64,000 bases of DNA from contig NZ_BBLZ01000004.1 in the NCBI RefSeq assembly GCF_000971195.1, positions 124,001 to 188,000 on the forward strand, given 5' to 3'. The position numbers and the translations under genes were made by a program. This document shows positions 9,700-18,215 of this stretch, in pieces. Origin of the DNA: Demequina soli. Lineage in GTDB: Bacteria > Actinomycetota > Actinomycetes > Actinomycetales > Demequinaceae. Position 1 is the stretch's first letter. Every line of letters begins with the position of its first letter. The notes under the pieces were generated by a model. That model was not told the DNA's origin. It did no database searches and saw nothing but the letters and a program-made list of their open reading frames with translations.

Positions 9700-10944
9700 A
9701 TGGCAGCTGCCGCCGCAACCGCGGTCAAGAAGTTCGCGTACGAGGCGCGGGACGGTTCGGGCAAGGTGCGCAAGGACACGATGGAGGCGCCGAACTCGCA
9801 GGCGGTCGCGGCTCGCCTTCGCGAGCGTGGGTTCACGGTGCTTCAGGTCGAGGAGGCCGGTGGCACCGGCCTCAATATGGAGCTCACGATCCCCGGCCTC
9901 GGGGAGAAGATCGGTCTCAAGGACATCGCCATCATGTCGCGTCAGCTCGCGACGATGATCGGCGCAGGTCTCTCGTTGATTCGCGCGATGACGATCCTCA
10001 CGGAGCAGACCGAGAACAAGGCGTTGCAAAAAGTGTTGTCGGAGGTCCGCACCGATGTCGAGACAGGTAAGGCGTTCTCGGTGGCGCTTGCGCGACACCC
10101 GCAGGTGTTCCCTCCTCTCATGATCAACATGGTGAAGGCCGGCGAGATCGGCGGATTCCTCGACCAAGTGCTCGTCTCGATCGCCGAGAACTTCGAGACC
10201 GAGGTGGCGCTCCGCGGAAAGATCAAGTCCGCAATGACGTATCCGGTTGTGGTTTTCTTCATCGCGGTGCTCGCCGTGACGGCGATGCTCCTCTTCATCG
10301 TTCCCGTGTTCGCAGACATGTTCAAGAATCTCGGTGGCGAGTTGCCGCTGCCGACGCAGATCTTGGTGTCACTTTCCGCAATCCTCAAGGTTGGCGCCGT
10401 GCCCTTCGCGATCGCAATCTTCGTTGGCGCAGTGTGGTGGAAGAAGAACAAGAACCGGCTTGAGGTGCGCAATAGGGTCGAACCGGTCTACCTCAAGCTT
10501 CCGGTATTTGGTGGGTTGATCCAGAAGATTGCGGTGTCGCGTTTCACACGCAACTTTGGCGCGATGGTGCGATCTGGTGTTCCGATTCTCCAGGCGCTCG
10601 ACATCGTCGGACAGGCGTCGGGCAATATCGTGATCGAGCGCGCGACTAAGGACGTGCAGGACTCAGTGCGCCGTGGTGAGTCTCTCGCGGGCCCGCTCGC
10701 AAAGCACACCGTATTCCCGCCGATGGTCGTCCAGATGATCGCCGTGGGTGAGGACACGGGCGCACTGGACACGATGCTGGACAAGATCGCCGACTTCTAC
10801 GACCAGGAGGTCGAGTCGACGACTGAGCAGCTCACGAGCCTCATCGAGCCCCTGATGATCGCCTTCCTCGGCACGATCATCGGTGGCATGGTCATCGCAC
10901 TTTATATGCCGATCTTCAAGGTCTTCGACCTGATCGGCTCGTGA
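9700..10944 (+). CDS. pilC: Type IV pilus inner-membrane platform protein PilC
   Basis: Polytopic platform on which PilB and PilT act. The 414-aa product carries two T2SSF domains: the first around residues 75-200 (MSRQLATMIGAGLSLIRAM), the second around residues 275-400 (FTRNFGAMVRSGVPILQAL). Hydrophobic helices lie near residues 180-205, 225-245 and 375-400. The start ATG 9700 follows GGGGGAG at 9687-9693. A perfect 20-bp palindrome lies just beyond the stop, before the pilin gene. Confidence 0.95.
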   Translation: MAAAAATAVKKFAYEARDGSGKVRKDTMEAPNSQAVAARLRERGFTVLQVEEAGGTGLNMELTIPGLGEKIGLKDIAIMSRQLATMIGAGLSLIRAMTILTEQTENKALQKVLSEVRTDVETGKAFSVALARHPQVFPPLMINMVKAGEIGGFLDQVLVSIAENFETEVALRGKIKSAMTYPVVVFFIAVLAVTAMLLFIVPVFADMFKNLGGELPLPTQILVSLSAILKVGAVPFAIAIFVGAVWWKKNKNRLEVRNRVEPVYLKLPVFGGLIQKIAVSRFTRNFGAMVRSGVPILQALDIVGQASGNIVIERATKDVQDSVRRGESLAGPLAKHTVFPPMVVQMIAVGEDTGALDTMLDKIADFYDQEVESTTEQLTSLIEPLMIAFLGTIIGGMVIALYMPIFKVFDLIGS

Positions 10945-10953
10945 CAGAGTCTT

Positions 10954-10973
10954 CCGTTCGGCTAGCCGAACGG
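10954..10973. repeat. Perfect 20-bp palindrome between pilC and the major pilin gene
   Basis: CCGTTCGGCTAGCCGAACGG reads the same on both strands. In RNA it would fold as an 8-bp stem with a CTAG loop. There is no T-run, so it may be an mRNA stability or processing element that raises pilin expression, or a protein-binding site. It lies 70 bp before the pilin Shine-Dalgarno. Confidence 0.7.
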
Positions 10974-11042
10974 CAGGTGAGCGGGGTCTGAGGGCCTCAC
11001 TCATTTCAACCAATAGAGAAGACAGTGAAAGGCAGGAGCGAA

Positions 11043-11486
11043 ATGATCGCTCGCATTCAGCAGGCCATGGCCAAGAAGGACGACAAGGGCTTCACCCTCG
11101 TCGAGCTTCTTGTCGTCATCATCATCATCGGCATCCTTGCCGCGATTGCCATCCCCCTTTACCTCAACCAGCAGAACAAGGCGAAGGACTCGGCGGCCGA
11201 GGCAGACCTCAACACGCTTCGCACCGCCGTGGTCTCTGCGATGACGGAAAACCCGCAGGCGACGGCCGTGACCGTTACCGGTTCCGGCCAGGTCGTGACG
11301 ATCAAGGTCACCGCGACGCCGGCCGTTGCGGACACCACGGTGAACCTTTCGCCTGGCAATGTCCTCGGCACCACCAACACCGTGAGCATTCCCAACGCGA
11401 CGGTAACGCTGTCCGTCAAGTCGCCCACCGGCACCACGTTCTCGATGGACGAGACTGGCAAGGTCACCACGACTCCGTCGGCGTAG
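11043..11486 (+). CDS. pilA: Major type IV pilin (type IVa prepilin)
   Basis: Probable main structural subunit of the pilus. The 147-aa prepilin has a 16-residue basic leader ending ...KKDDKG, then the N-methylphenylalanine signature FTLVELLVVIIIIGILAAIA, with cleavage predicted between Gly16 and Phe17 and the conserved glutamate at mature position 5. The rest is a small Thr/Val-rich globular domain with no cysteines. ATG 11043 is chosen because AGGAG lies at 11034-11038; GTG 11025 lies upstream of that site. A strong hairpin follows the stop. Identity as major rather than minor pilin is inferred from size, position and the flanking hairpins. Confidence 0.9.
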   Translation: MIARIQQAMAKKDDKGFTLVELLVVIIIIGILAAIAIPLYLNQQNKAKDSAAEADLNTLRTAVVSAMTENPQATAVTVTGSGQVVTIKVTATPAVADTTVNLSPGNVLGTTNTVSIPNATVTLSVKSPTGTTFSMDETGKVTTTPSA

Positions 11487-11520
11487 CTCTCGGATTTCGA
11501 GTTCGCGACCAGCTGACGTG

Positions 11521-11553
11521 GACGGGGTCCCGTGTTCGTCACGGGGCCCCGTC
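11521..11553 (+). terminator. Strong hairpin after the pilin gene
   Basis: GACGGGGTCCCGTG (11521-11534) pairs with CACGGGGCCCCGTC (11540-11553) as a 14-bp stem with one G-T pair and loop TTCGT. No T-run follows, so it could be a partial terminator or a 3' stabiliser that makes pilin mRNA more abundant than the minor-pilin mRNA downstream. Confidence 0.65.
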
Positions 11554-11588
11554 TGCTCGGCCAATTGTTGGTACGAAGGGGGTGCGTT

Positions 11589-12041
11589 TTGAGCAAGCGC
11601 GACAACGATCGGGGCTTCAGCCTCACCGAGGTTATGGTCGCCATGGTTATCCTCCTGATCGTGATGACCGCCATGATCAGTGCGCTCATTCTTGCCCTTA
11701 CGAAGACTTCGGCCGCAGCCACAAGGGCGACCGCCGCAGAGGCGGTGCAGGCTCGTATTGAGGACGCGCGATCCAACGCCGCCTCGGGCTCGTGCACCGT
11801 AATGCAGGGCGTGGTTACTAAGACCACGGTCGTGTACGACGGCCGCAAGGTGCCGATCACCATTAAGGGCGCGGTAGCGCAGCCGAACGGCGATTCGTGC
11901 AAGGTTGCGGCGGCAGGCGATGATGGCGATCCCGCTCAAATTCTTCGCGTGACCGTCACCGCGACCACGACAGTGGCTGGCCTAAACAATCCCCTCGCGC
12001 AGACGACCACCGACCTATTCATGAAGTACGAGGCCCCGTGA
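11589..12041 (+). CDS. Minor type IV prepilin (PilV-like)
   Basis: Class III signal peptide protein of 150 aa. The leader MSKRDNDRG is followed by FSLTEVMVAMVILLIVMTAM, with Glu at position 5 after predicted cleavage. The mature domain has two cysteines (one in GSCTV, one in DSCKV), which could form a disulfide outside the cell. TTG 11589 is chosen because AAGGGGGT at 11576-11583 precedes it; the open frame extends back to 11532 but would run through the hairpin. Minor pilins of this kind prime pilus assembly; in Neisseria the minor pilin ComP also binds DNA. Nothing visible here shows DNA binding. Confidence 0.85.
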   Translation: MSKRDNDRGFSLTEVMVAMVILLIVMTAMISALILALTKTSAAATRATAAEAVQARIEDARSNAASGSCTVMQGVVTKTTVVYDGRKVPITIKGAVAQPNGDSCKVAAAGDDGDPAQILRVTVTATTTVAGLNNPLAQTTTDLFMKYEAP

Positions 12042-12661
12042 TGAACCGCCTTCGCGACGACGATGATGGCTTTACTCTCGCAGAGCTGATCGCATACATG
12101 GTGGTACTCGGGATCCTCATGACGATGGCATCGATGATCTTCCTACAGATCATCGAGAATGAGCGTTACGTGCGCGCGACGGCGCAGGCCAACAACACCG
12201 CTCAGATTCTCTACAAGGCCGCCGAGTACGACTTGCGCAACGCGAAGACCGCGCGCGTGCTCTGGGACGGCCAGCTTCTTCTTCTCTCGACGCGACAGGC
12301 GTCTACGGCGGCGGACGACAACGGTGTCTGCGTTGCCTACTTCTTCGACACCGCGAAGCAGGAGGTGCGCCGCAGCAGCAGCCTGGCGTCCACCAACACG
12401 ATGGCTGCGCGCGATGCCGCGTCGCTTACGGCTCTTCGGTCTCTCACCGCGAACTGGACCATCTACGGCGACGATACGGCCCCGATCATCTCTGGATCGA
12501 CCGGTCTTCCAGTGTTCTCGCCGGCCAATGTGGTCGTGACATCGCCCGGCTCGGTGACCGTGTCGCTCCGCTTCGAGACTTTCAAAAACCGCAAGCCCGT
12601 CGAGTTCGCGAAGACCATCGCGCTCCGGCCTCAGCCCGATCTCACGAAGATCTGCTTCTAG
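12041..12661 (+). CDS. Minor type IV prepilin (PilW/GspJ-like)
   Basis: Prepilin of 206 aa with acidic leader residues DDDDG directly before FTLAELIAYMVVLGILMTMA, cleavage predicted after that glycine, Glu at +5. The mature domain is larger than in the preceding minor prepilin and ends ...LTKICF. The ATG shares its A with the upstream TGA stop; a GTG at 12038 would add one residue. The acidic leader just before the cleavage site is unusual, since most leaders are basic, but the major pilin here also has KKDDKG, so it seems characteristic of this system. Confidence 0.85.
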   Translation: MNRLRDDDDGFTLAELIAYMVVLGILMTMASMIFLQIIENERYVRATAQANNTAQILYKAAEYDLRNAKTARVLWDGQLLLLSTRQASTAADDNGVCVAYFFDTAKQEVRRSSSLASTNTMAARDAASLTALRSLTANWTIYGDDTAPIISGSTGLPVFSPANVVVTSPGSVTVSLRFETFKNRKPVEFAKTIALRPQPDLTKICF

Positions 12662-12673
12662 GAAGGCATGACC

Positions 12674-14542
12674 ATGGCACGCACGCGACTGCAGAGCCGC
12701 CACGACGACGCCGGCGTGGCGCTCGTTATGGTGCTCGGAATCGTATCGGTCAGCGTCATTCTGCTCACGACGTTGGCGCTGACGACCATCTTCACGCTGA
12801 AGACGACGGCCCGGACCAAGGCAGAGATGGCGGTTCTCGCCTCCGCCGATGCGGGCATCGACTTCGTGTTCGGCCAACTCGACGGTAAGACGTTCGCACA
12901 GCTGTCGACGGTGTGCTCGCCTGCCTACAACTACCTGGTCAACAATGACACGGTTACGGTGAAGACGCTTTACACCCTCGACGATGGCACGAAGACGAAC
13001 TGCCCCAGCGCGACCGACATCGTGACGGTCCTCCGTGTGACTTCCACCGCAGTTTCCGGCAACAAGACGCTTGACGGTCCGCTCAAGCGCACGGTGGTGG
13101 CTACTTTCGCCACCACCCCGCCGTCGGCAACGCTTGACAAGGCGATCTTCTCCGACGCCTCGCTCGACCTGATCAACAACACGCAGGTCGTCGAGAGCGC
13201 GCCCGGCGTTCTCGACGCGAACGTGTACTCCAACGGTCAGATCACGATCCGCACTCAGGTGAACGTCGACGGCCAGATCTACTCGGCGACCGGCGACGTG
13301 ACGGTCGACAACAAGTCTTTGCTGAAGGGCACGTTGTGGGCGGCGGGTCGTGTCACGCTCGCGACCCAGGCAACTGTGCAGGGCGATGTCTACTCGGCAA
13401 GCCCGCTCGTCAGCACGTCGACGCCCGCCGTGAGCTTGGACTCGTCCAACACGATTGTGACGGGCGACGTGCTGGCGAACGGCACGATTGTCTCGCAGGG
13501 CCGCACGGGTAACTCGGGCGGCATTCTGGGGATTGCGTTCTCCCGTGTCGGGCAGGTTCTGCTCCAGAACGATGCAACCGTGGGAGGCAGCATCTACGCC
13601 GGTGGCAACATCACGCTTGCGAAGTCGACGGTCGGCGGCGATGTGATCTCGACCGGCGGAGACGTCGTCGCAAGCGGGACGCCGAACTTGGTTGCTGGCA
13701 AGGTCGTGGCCAAGGGCGCGGTGCCGGCAACCAGCTACTTCTCTACTCCGAAGCCCACCAGCCTCACCGGAAACACGGCCTCAGATTTCCCCACGGGAAC
13801 CGCGATCAATCCTTCCACCACGCAGTTCCAGGCTGGTGTCGGTTATCCCTACCTCATTGTTGCCCCGAAGCGTGAAAGTCTCCCGAAGGACGGCATGGCG
13901 CTCGCCGACATCAAGGCATGGCCCGGCTGGACGCTTGACCCGTCCACGTCGTGCGACAGCAGCGATCCGATGAACTTCATCCGGGACAACCCGAATGGCA
14001 TCACGGGTCCGCGGATGATCGTGTTCACCTGCGCCTCGGGGAAGCCGGTCAATATCGATGGCACTGGAAATAAGACGATTACTCTTTCAAACGATCTTGC
14101 GCTCGTATCAACTACGGGTTTCTATCAGACGAACAATGTGACCTACACGGGTACCAACGCTACTGATCCGTGGACGCTCTTCTGGCTTGTGCCGTCCGAC
14201 TCGCTCGGCGTGGATTGGAAGCCGGCAGCGGTCTCGGGGCAGTACTACCCGGTGTGCACGACGACGCCGACCGACTCGAAGAACCTGTATTGGGACCAGA
14301 TGAAGGTCACCAAGCTCGTGTGGTTCTCCTACACGCCGTGCACCGTCGAGTTCAAGAACGGCAACAACCTGACCGGTAATACGGACCCTATGACTGGCCA
14401 GATCTACGCGGGCGCGTTCAAGGCCGGCGCTGCGACGAAGATCCAGATGACGAAGGTCGCGATCCCGTCGCTCGGTGGAGACCCGCTCCCGACCGATCCT
14501 GCGGCCGTGCGTTTGACCTCCCGATTCGACCTGCGCGACTGA
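12674..14542 (+). CDS. Very large PilX/GspK-like prepilin with predicted beta-helical passenger
   Basis: A 622-aa protein beginning MARTRLQSRHDDAG then VALVMVLGIVSVSVILLTTL, the PilX_N-type prepilin start. After predicted cleavage at Gly, position 5 is Met, not Glu; absence of Glu5 is characteristic of GspK-type tip subunits. Residues of about 150-350 are built of short repeats such as ANVYSNGQITIRTQ, GQIYSATGDVTVD, GSIYAGGNITLAK and GDVISTGGDVVAS, the pattern of a right-handed beta-helix (bactofilin-like). The C-terminal ~250 residues contain several cysteines. ATG 12674 is favoured over 12668 because AGGAAGG ends 7 nt before it. I infer a pilus-tip adhesin or initiator; surface target unknown. 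Confidence 0.8.
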   Translation: MARTRLQSRHDDAGVALVMVLGIVSVSVILLTTLALTTIFTLKTTARTKAEMAVLASADAGIDFVFGQLDGKTFAQLSTVCSPAYNYLVNNDTVTVKTLYTLDDGTKTNCPSATDIVTVLRVTSTAVSGNKTLDGPLKRTVVATFATTPPSATLDKAIFSDASLDLINNTQVVESAPGVLDANVYSNGQITIRTQVNVDGQIYSATGDVTVDNKSLLKGTLWAAGRVTLATQATVQGDVYSASPLVSTSTPAVSLDSSNTIVTGDVLANGTIVSQGRTGNSGGILGIAFSRVGQVLLQNDATVGGSIYAGGNITLAKSTVGGDVISTGGDVVASGTPNLVAGKVVAKGAVPATSYFSTPKPTSLTGNTASDFPTGTAINPSTTQFQAGVGYPYLIVAPKRESLPKDGMALADIKAWPGWTLDPSTSCDSSDPMNFIRDNPNGITGPRMIVFTCASGKPVNIDGTGNKTITLSNDLALVSTTGFYQTNNVTYTGTNATDPWTLFWLVPSDSLGVDWKPAAVSGQYYPVCTTTPTDSKNLYWDQMKVTKLVWFSYTPCTVEFKNGNNLTGNTDPMTGQIYAGAFKAGAATKIQMTKVAIPSLGGDPLPTDPAAVRLTSRFDLRD

Positions 14543-14552
14543 GATCCGCTCG

Positions 14553-15338
14553 ATGACAACGATCTTCATCGTCGGCGCCGTGCTTGCCGGGCTCGCGCTG
14601 GGCTCCTTCGCGAACGTGCTGATCTACCGGGTGCCTCAGGGGCTCTCGATCGTCCGCCCACCCAGCGCATGCCCACGCTGTGGTCACGAGATTCGAGCAC
14701 GCCACAACGTGCCAGTTCTCGGTTGGATCTGGCTGAAGGGACGATGCGCGGACTGCTCGGCGCCGATCAGCCCGCGATATCCGTTGGTTGAGTTCGCCAT
14801 GGGGGCGACGTTCGGCATCGTGACCTGGCTCACCGGCCCGGGAGCCAACACCGTCGTACTGCTCACGCTGGTCTTCTACGGTCTGGTGCTCGCGGCGATC
14901 GACCTGGAAACCCGACGGCTCCCGAATCCACTGACGGCGGCCTTCGCGATCACGTTGGCTGTTGTCGTCCTCGCTACGGCCGTCGCGACAGGGGACTGGT
15001 CGGACGCGCTTCGCTCAGTCATCGGTGCGGTGGCGTTGGGTCTGCTTTACGGGATCGCCTTTGTCGCGTATCCGAAGGGCATGGGTTTCGGCGACGTCAA
15101 GCTCGCGCCGTCGCTTGGCGCGGTGCTCGGCTTCCTCGGGTGGCCCCAGCTGATCGTCGGGGCCTTTGCCGCATTCATCTGGGGAGCGGTGGCGGGAGTC
15201 ATCGCGATGCGCCGCGCACGGAAGTCGCGAGGCGTAGCGATTCCCTTCGGCCCATGGATGGTGGTGGGTGCTCTGACCGGGGTGGTCGTGGGCGTACCCG
15301 TGGCCACGTGGTACCTCGATGTGGTGCTGGTGCAGTAG
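14553..15338 (+). CDS. pilD: Prepilin peptidase / N-methyltransferase
   Basis: Polytopic aspartyl protease that removes the prepilin leaders and methylates the new N-terminus. The 261-aa product has an N-terminal zinc module (CPRCGHEIRARHNVPVLGW, then CADC) belonging to the methylase half, and the two catalytic aspartates in IDLETRRLPN and GFGDVKLA. About seven to eight hydrophobic helices are visible. ATG 14553 starts 11 nt after the preceding stop. All four upstream prepilins are its expected substrates. Confidence 0.95.
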   Translation: MTTIFIVGAVLAGLALGSFANVLIYRVPQGLSIVRPPSACPRCGHEIRARHNVPVLGWIWLKGRCADCSAPISPRYPLVEFAMGATFGIVTWLTGPGANTVVLLTLVFYGLVLAAIDLETRRLPNPLTAAFAITLAVVVLATAVATGDWSDALRSVIGAVALGLLYGIAFVAYPKGMGFGDVKLAPSLGAVLGFLGWPQLIVGAFAAFIWGAVAGVIAMRRARKSRGVAIPFGPWMVVGALTGVVVGVPVATWYLDVVLVQ

Positions 15339-15397
15339 CACTTGAGCAGCTTCGGCCATCGGCCGATAAGGAATGAAGTAGTAGAGGAGGGAACGCT

Positions 15398-16456
15398 GTG
15401 GGTACAAGAACTGTCGCGATCGACATCGGTGCTTCGGCAGTCCGTGTTGCCGAGATCGAGCTTGGCAACGGGGCAGATCCGCGCGATGGCGCGACGTTGC
15501 ACGCGTTTGGCGAGGCGGCCGTGCCCGCTGGCGTCATGCGAGACGACGAGATCCTCGAGCCGGCGACTCTGAGCGCCGTCGTCAAGGAGGCCTGGGCCGC
15601 CGCGAAGCCGTCAACCAAGCACGTGACTTTGGGCTTGGGCCTCCCTTCGGTCGTGGTCCGCGAGGTCGACATCCCGGCGCAGCCGATGGACAAGGTGCGC
15701 GAATCGCTCGCCTTCCACGTCCAGGATCAGCTGCCCATGGCTGCCGACGAGGCCATCCTCGACTTCTATCCCACTCAGGAGATCGAGGCACAGGGTGGTG
15801 CCACGCTTCGGGGCCTGCTGGTCGCTGCGCCCAGGTCGGTGGTGCGCGACATCGTCGAGGTCATCGACCGGGCAGGACTGTCTGTCGCGTGCGTCGATCT
15901 GTCGGCCTTCGGCATCTGGCGGGCGGGGTGCCGGGACAACTTCACGAGCGCGAATGTCGCCTTCGTCAACGTCGGCGCCTCGACCACCACGGTGGTCGTG
16001 TCGCACGCGGGTGCGCCGCGCATCGTCCGTGCTCTCTCCCAGGGAAGCCACGATGCGAATCGCGCTCTCGAGTCCGCTCTGCGGGGTACCCCGGTCAACG
16101 CCGAGGCGCTCAAGCGTGAGGTCGGCATGGATCTCAACGTCGGCGCGGACAAGCGCGGACTCGCGGAGGCTTCCGCGCATGCGATCTCGCCGATGATCGA
16201 GGCGGTACGCAACACGCTCGTGTACTTCGCCAGCAGCAATCCCGGAGGTGCGCTGCAGCAGGTGGTGCTTACCGGCGGTGGCAGCCAGATGCGCGGATTG
16301 GGCCAGGCGCTGGCGAGTGCGACGCGCCTGCCGGTCATGATCGGGGATCCGCTCTCGGGTCTTCGGATCGGGAAGAAGGTGCAGCTCGGCGGCGCCGAGA
16401 CGCGGACCGCGGAGCTCGCGACGGTGATCGGGCTCGCGATGAGGAGTGCAAAGTGA
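15398..16456 (+). CDS. pilM: Type IV pilus actin-like protein PilM
   Basis: Cytoplasmic actin-fold ATP-binding protein that links the assembly machinery to the membrane through PilN. The 352-aa product shows VAIDIGASAVRVAEI at the N-terminus (phosphate 1), AFVNVGASTTTVVV in the middle (phosphate 2) and VVLTGGGSQMRGL near the C-terminus (adenosine motif). GTG 15398 follows a GAGGAGGGA Shine-Dalgarno. It overlaps pilN by a GTGA junction. Confidence 0.93.
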   Translation: MGTRTVAIDIGASAVRVAEIELGNGADPRDGATLHAFGEAAVPAGVMRDDEILEPATLSAVVKEAWAAAKPSTKHVTLGLGLPSVVVREVDIPAQPMDKVRESLAFHVQDQLPMAADEAILDFYPTQEIEAQGGATLRGLLVAAPRSVVRDIVEVIDRAGLSVACVDLSAFGIWRAGCRDNFTSANVAFVNVGASTTTVVVSHAGAPRIVRALSQGSHDANRALESALRGTPVNAEALKREVGMDLNVGADKRGLAEASAHAISPMIEAVRNTLVYFASSNPGGALQQVVLTGGGSQMRGLGQALASATRLPVMIGDPLSGLRIGKKVQLGGAETRTAELATVIGLAMRSAK

Positions 16457-17214
16457 ATGCGGTTGCGGAAAGGTACGGAGCGTCCACGCTCGCGGGTGTC
16501 AACCTCATCCCTCGGGAGATCGCCGCACGTAGGACGATGCGCGCGGTTCAGTTCGGCGCGGTCGTGGCGATCCTGATCGCCATCGCCGGCGTTGGCCTGC
16601 TGTTCGCCGGCGCCGCATTCGCGAAGATGTCCGCCTCCGACGAGCGCGACACCGCTGCCCAGGACGAGAGTGCTGCCGTCGCCGCACGCGACGCGAAGGC
16701 GGGTGTGTTCACCGACGTCCAGGTGCGCGAGCAGGAGGAGTACACGCTTGCACAGATCGGCTACTCCGAGATCGCGTACTCGCAGTTGACGGCGTCTGTG
16801 CAGGCCGTGTTCGACGCGGACACGGGCCTCGATGGGTTCACGATCCAGGGTCCCAGTGCCTCCGGGACGGTCGCGGGCTCCGGGGATACGAGCATCTATC
16901 CCAATGGCGTGGGAACCATCCAGATCACCGCTCGCGCGACCACCCAGCAGAAGGCGACGGAGCTCATCGCCAAGCTCGAGGCCGTGCCCGGACTCGCGGC
17001 CGTGCGCGGCACCAGCGAGGCCTTCGCGGTCGATGGCGCGGACACGTATTACGGCGTTTCGGTCACCGGTGTGATCACGGCGAACCTGTTCACCGGTCGC
17101 CTGATGCCGACGGATGGGATCTCGCAGGCAAACGAGCTGATGATGTCCTCAGTCGAGCCCAGCCCTGAGCCGAGCGCGTCTGCCTCGGCCACGACCCAGT
17201 CTCAGGAGGGCTGA
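16453..17214 (+). CDS. pilN: Type IV pilus alignment protein PilN
   Basis: Bitopic membrane protein, 253 aa. The cytoplasmic N-terminus carries the PilM-binding motif VNLIPREIA (consensus NLLP, about residues 16-24), followed by one transmembrane helix at about residues 34-56, a coiled-coil stretch and a ferredoxin-like extracytoplasmic domain. The tail is Ser/Pro/Ala/Thr-rich. The GTG overlaps the pilM TGA, implying translational coupling. Confidence 0.88.
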   Translation: MNAVAERYGASTLAGVNLIPREIAARRTMRAVQFGAVVAILIAIAGVGLLFAGAAFAKMSASDERDTAAQDESAAVAARDAKAGVFTDVQVREQEEYTLAQIGYSEIAYSQLTASVQAVFDADTGLDGFTIQGPSASGTVAGSGDTSIYPNGVGTIQITARATTQQKATELIAKLEAVPGLAAVRGTSEAFAVDGADTYYGVSVTGVITANLFTGRLMPTDGISQANELMMSSVEPSPEPSASASATTQSQEG

Positions 17215-17215
17215 C

Positions 17216-18106
17216 ATGCTGAACTCTCGCTACGCCCCCGTCATTGCCTTGGCGGTACTCGGCATCGTCCTTGTTGCGGTGCTGGGGTGGTTCCTGGCGA
17301 TCAAGCCCCAGTTCGACGAGAGGGACTCCCTCAAGTCTCAGACGGCCACCATTCGCGGCAACATCGATCAGGTCAACATGGCCTCCGCGAAGATCGATGA
17401 GTATGCGGCTCAGCTCCAGGGTGACGATTCGGTCGCCAAGGAGATCGCGCTCAACGCGCCCTCGGAGCTCGATCTGCCGGCGTTCCGCGCGCGCCTCTGG
17501 AAGGCTTTCAACGACACGAAGATCGAGCTCGTGTCGTACTCCCAGGGCGGCGAGACGCTTCTGCCGCCGCTTGAGGTGGACCCATCCGCTCTCGTGGCAT
17601 CGCAGGTCGCGGCCCTGTTCCAGACCGGGCCCGTGTCGGCGGCCTCGTCGGTGGTCCCGGACCCCGCAGCGACGGCAGCCGCAACGGGAACGGACGGAGC
17701 GGCTGACCCGACGGCGGTCGTCGGTACCGATGGTTGGGCGCCCGCGGTCACCGCCCCGACAGAGTCGACGCTCGCGAGCGCTCAGGTGTTCAAGGTGCCG
17801 TTCACCCTTGTCGTGGCTGGCTCGCCGCAAGAGACCTACGACTTCCTCGCGTTCATGTCAGATCCCGATCAGCCCGTCTTCGAGGTGGAGGCGATCACGC
17901 AGACTGCGCGTCCGTCAGGGTCCGGCACGATTCCTGGCGTGTCCGACGCCAAGGACGGCGACGTGTCGACGACCATCACCGGGTCGCTGTTCGTGTACAA
18001 CCCGACGCTCGAGCTGCACGACCAGGAGCTCGGCAAGGGGGCCAAGACGCCGGGTGAGTCGGCGTTCCACAAGCCGCCGAACTCGCCAGCTCAGCCGGGT
18101 GCCTGA
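17216..18106 (+). CDS. pilO: Type IV pilus alignment protein PilO
   Basis: Partner of PilN: one N-terminal transmembrane helix at about residues 8-29, a coiled coil (residues about 35-70) and a globular domain interrupted by a long Ala/Thr/Pro-rich insertion (about residues 135-185). The product is 296 aa, longer than the usual ~210. The assignment rests on position after PilM-PilN and on topology more than on sequence motifs. It ends the pilus locus and is followed by a hairpin. No pilP lipoprotein or pilQ secretin follows, as expected for a single-membrane cell. Confidence 0.82.
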   Translation: MLNSRYAPVIALAVLGIVLVAVLGWFLAIKPQFDERDSLKSQTATIRGNIDQVNMASAKIDEYAAQLQGDDSVAKEIALNAPSELDLPAFRARLWKAFNDTKIELVSYSQGGETLLPPLEVDPSALVASQVAALFQTGPVSAASSVVPDPAATAAATGTDGAADPTAVVGTDGWAPAVTAPTESTLASAQVFKVPFTLVVAGSPQETYDFLAFMSDPDQPVFEVEAITQTARPSGSGTIPGVSDAKDGDVSTTITGSLFVYNPTLELHDQELGKGAKTPGESAFHKPPNSPAQPGA

Positions 18107-18122
18107 ACCAGCACGCCGTTAG

Positions 18123-18165
18123 CGGGGTGGCTGCTCTCACGAGCGGCCACCCCGTTCCGCTGTTT
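18123..18165 (+). terminator. Terminator at the end of the pilus locus
   Basis: CGGGGTGGCTGCTC (18123-18136) pairs with GAGCGGCCACCCCG (18141-18154) through a TCAC loop, with one wobble pair. A broken T-rich tail (TTCCGCTGTTT) follows. Confidence 0.75.
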
Positions 18166-18215
18166 CTGCATCTCACCATCCGGACGGACCGTCCACTCGT
18201 GGAAGAATGACGCCC

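Noticed and set aside
12038-12043. Frameshift or fusion between the two minor prepilins
   Set aside because: The overlap is a normal GTGATGA stop/start junction, and each product has its own leader and cleavage site.
14553-18106. Missing pilP/pilQ as evidence for a broken pilus locus
   Set aside because: Cells with a single membrane do not need the outer-membrane secretin and its lipoprotein; all parts for a monoderm pilus are intact.
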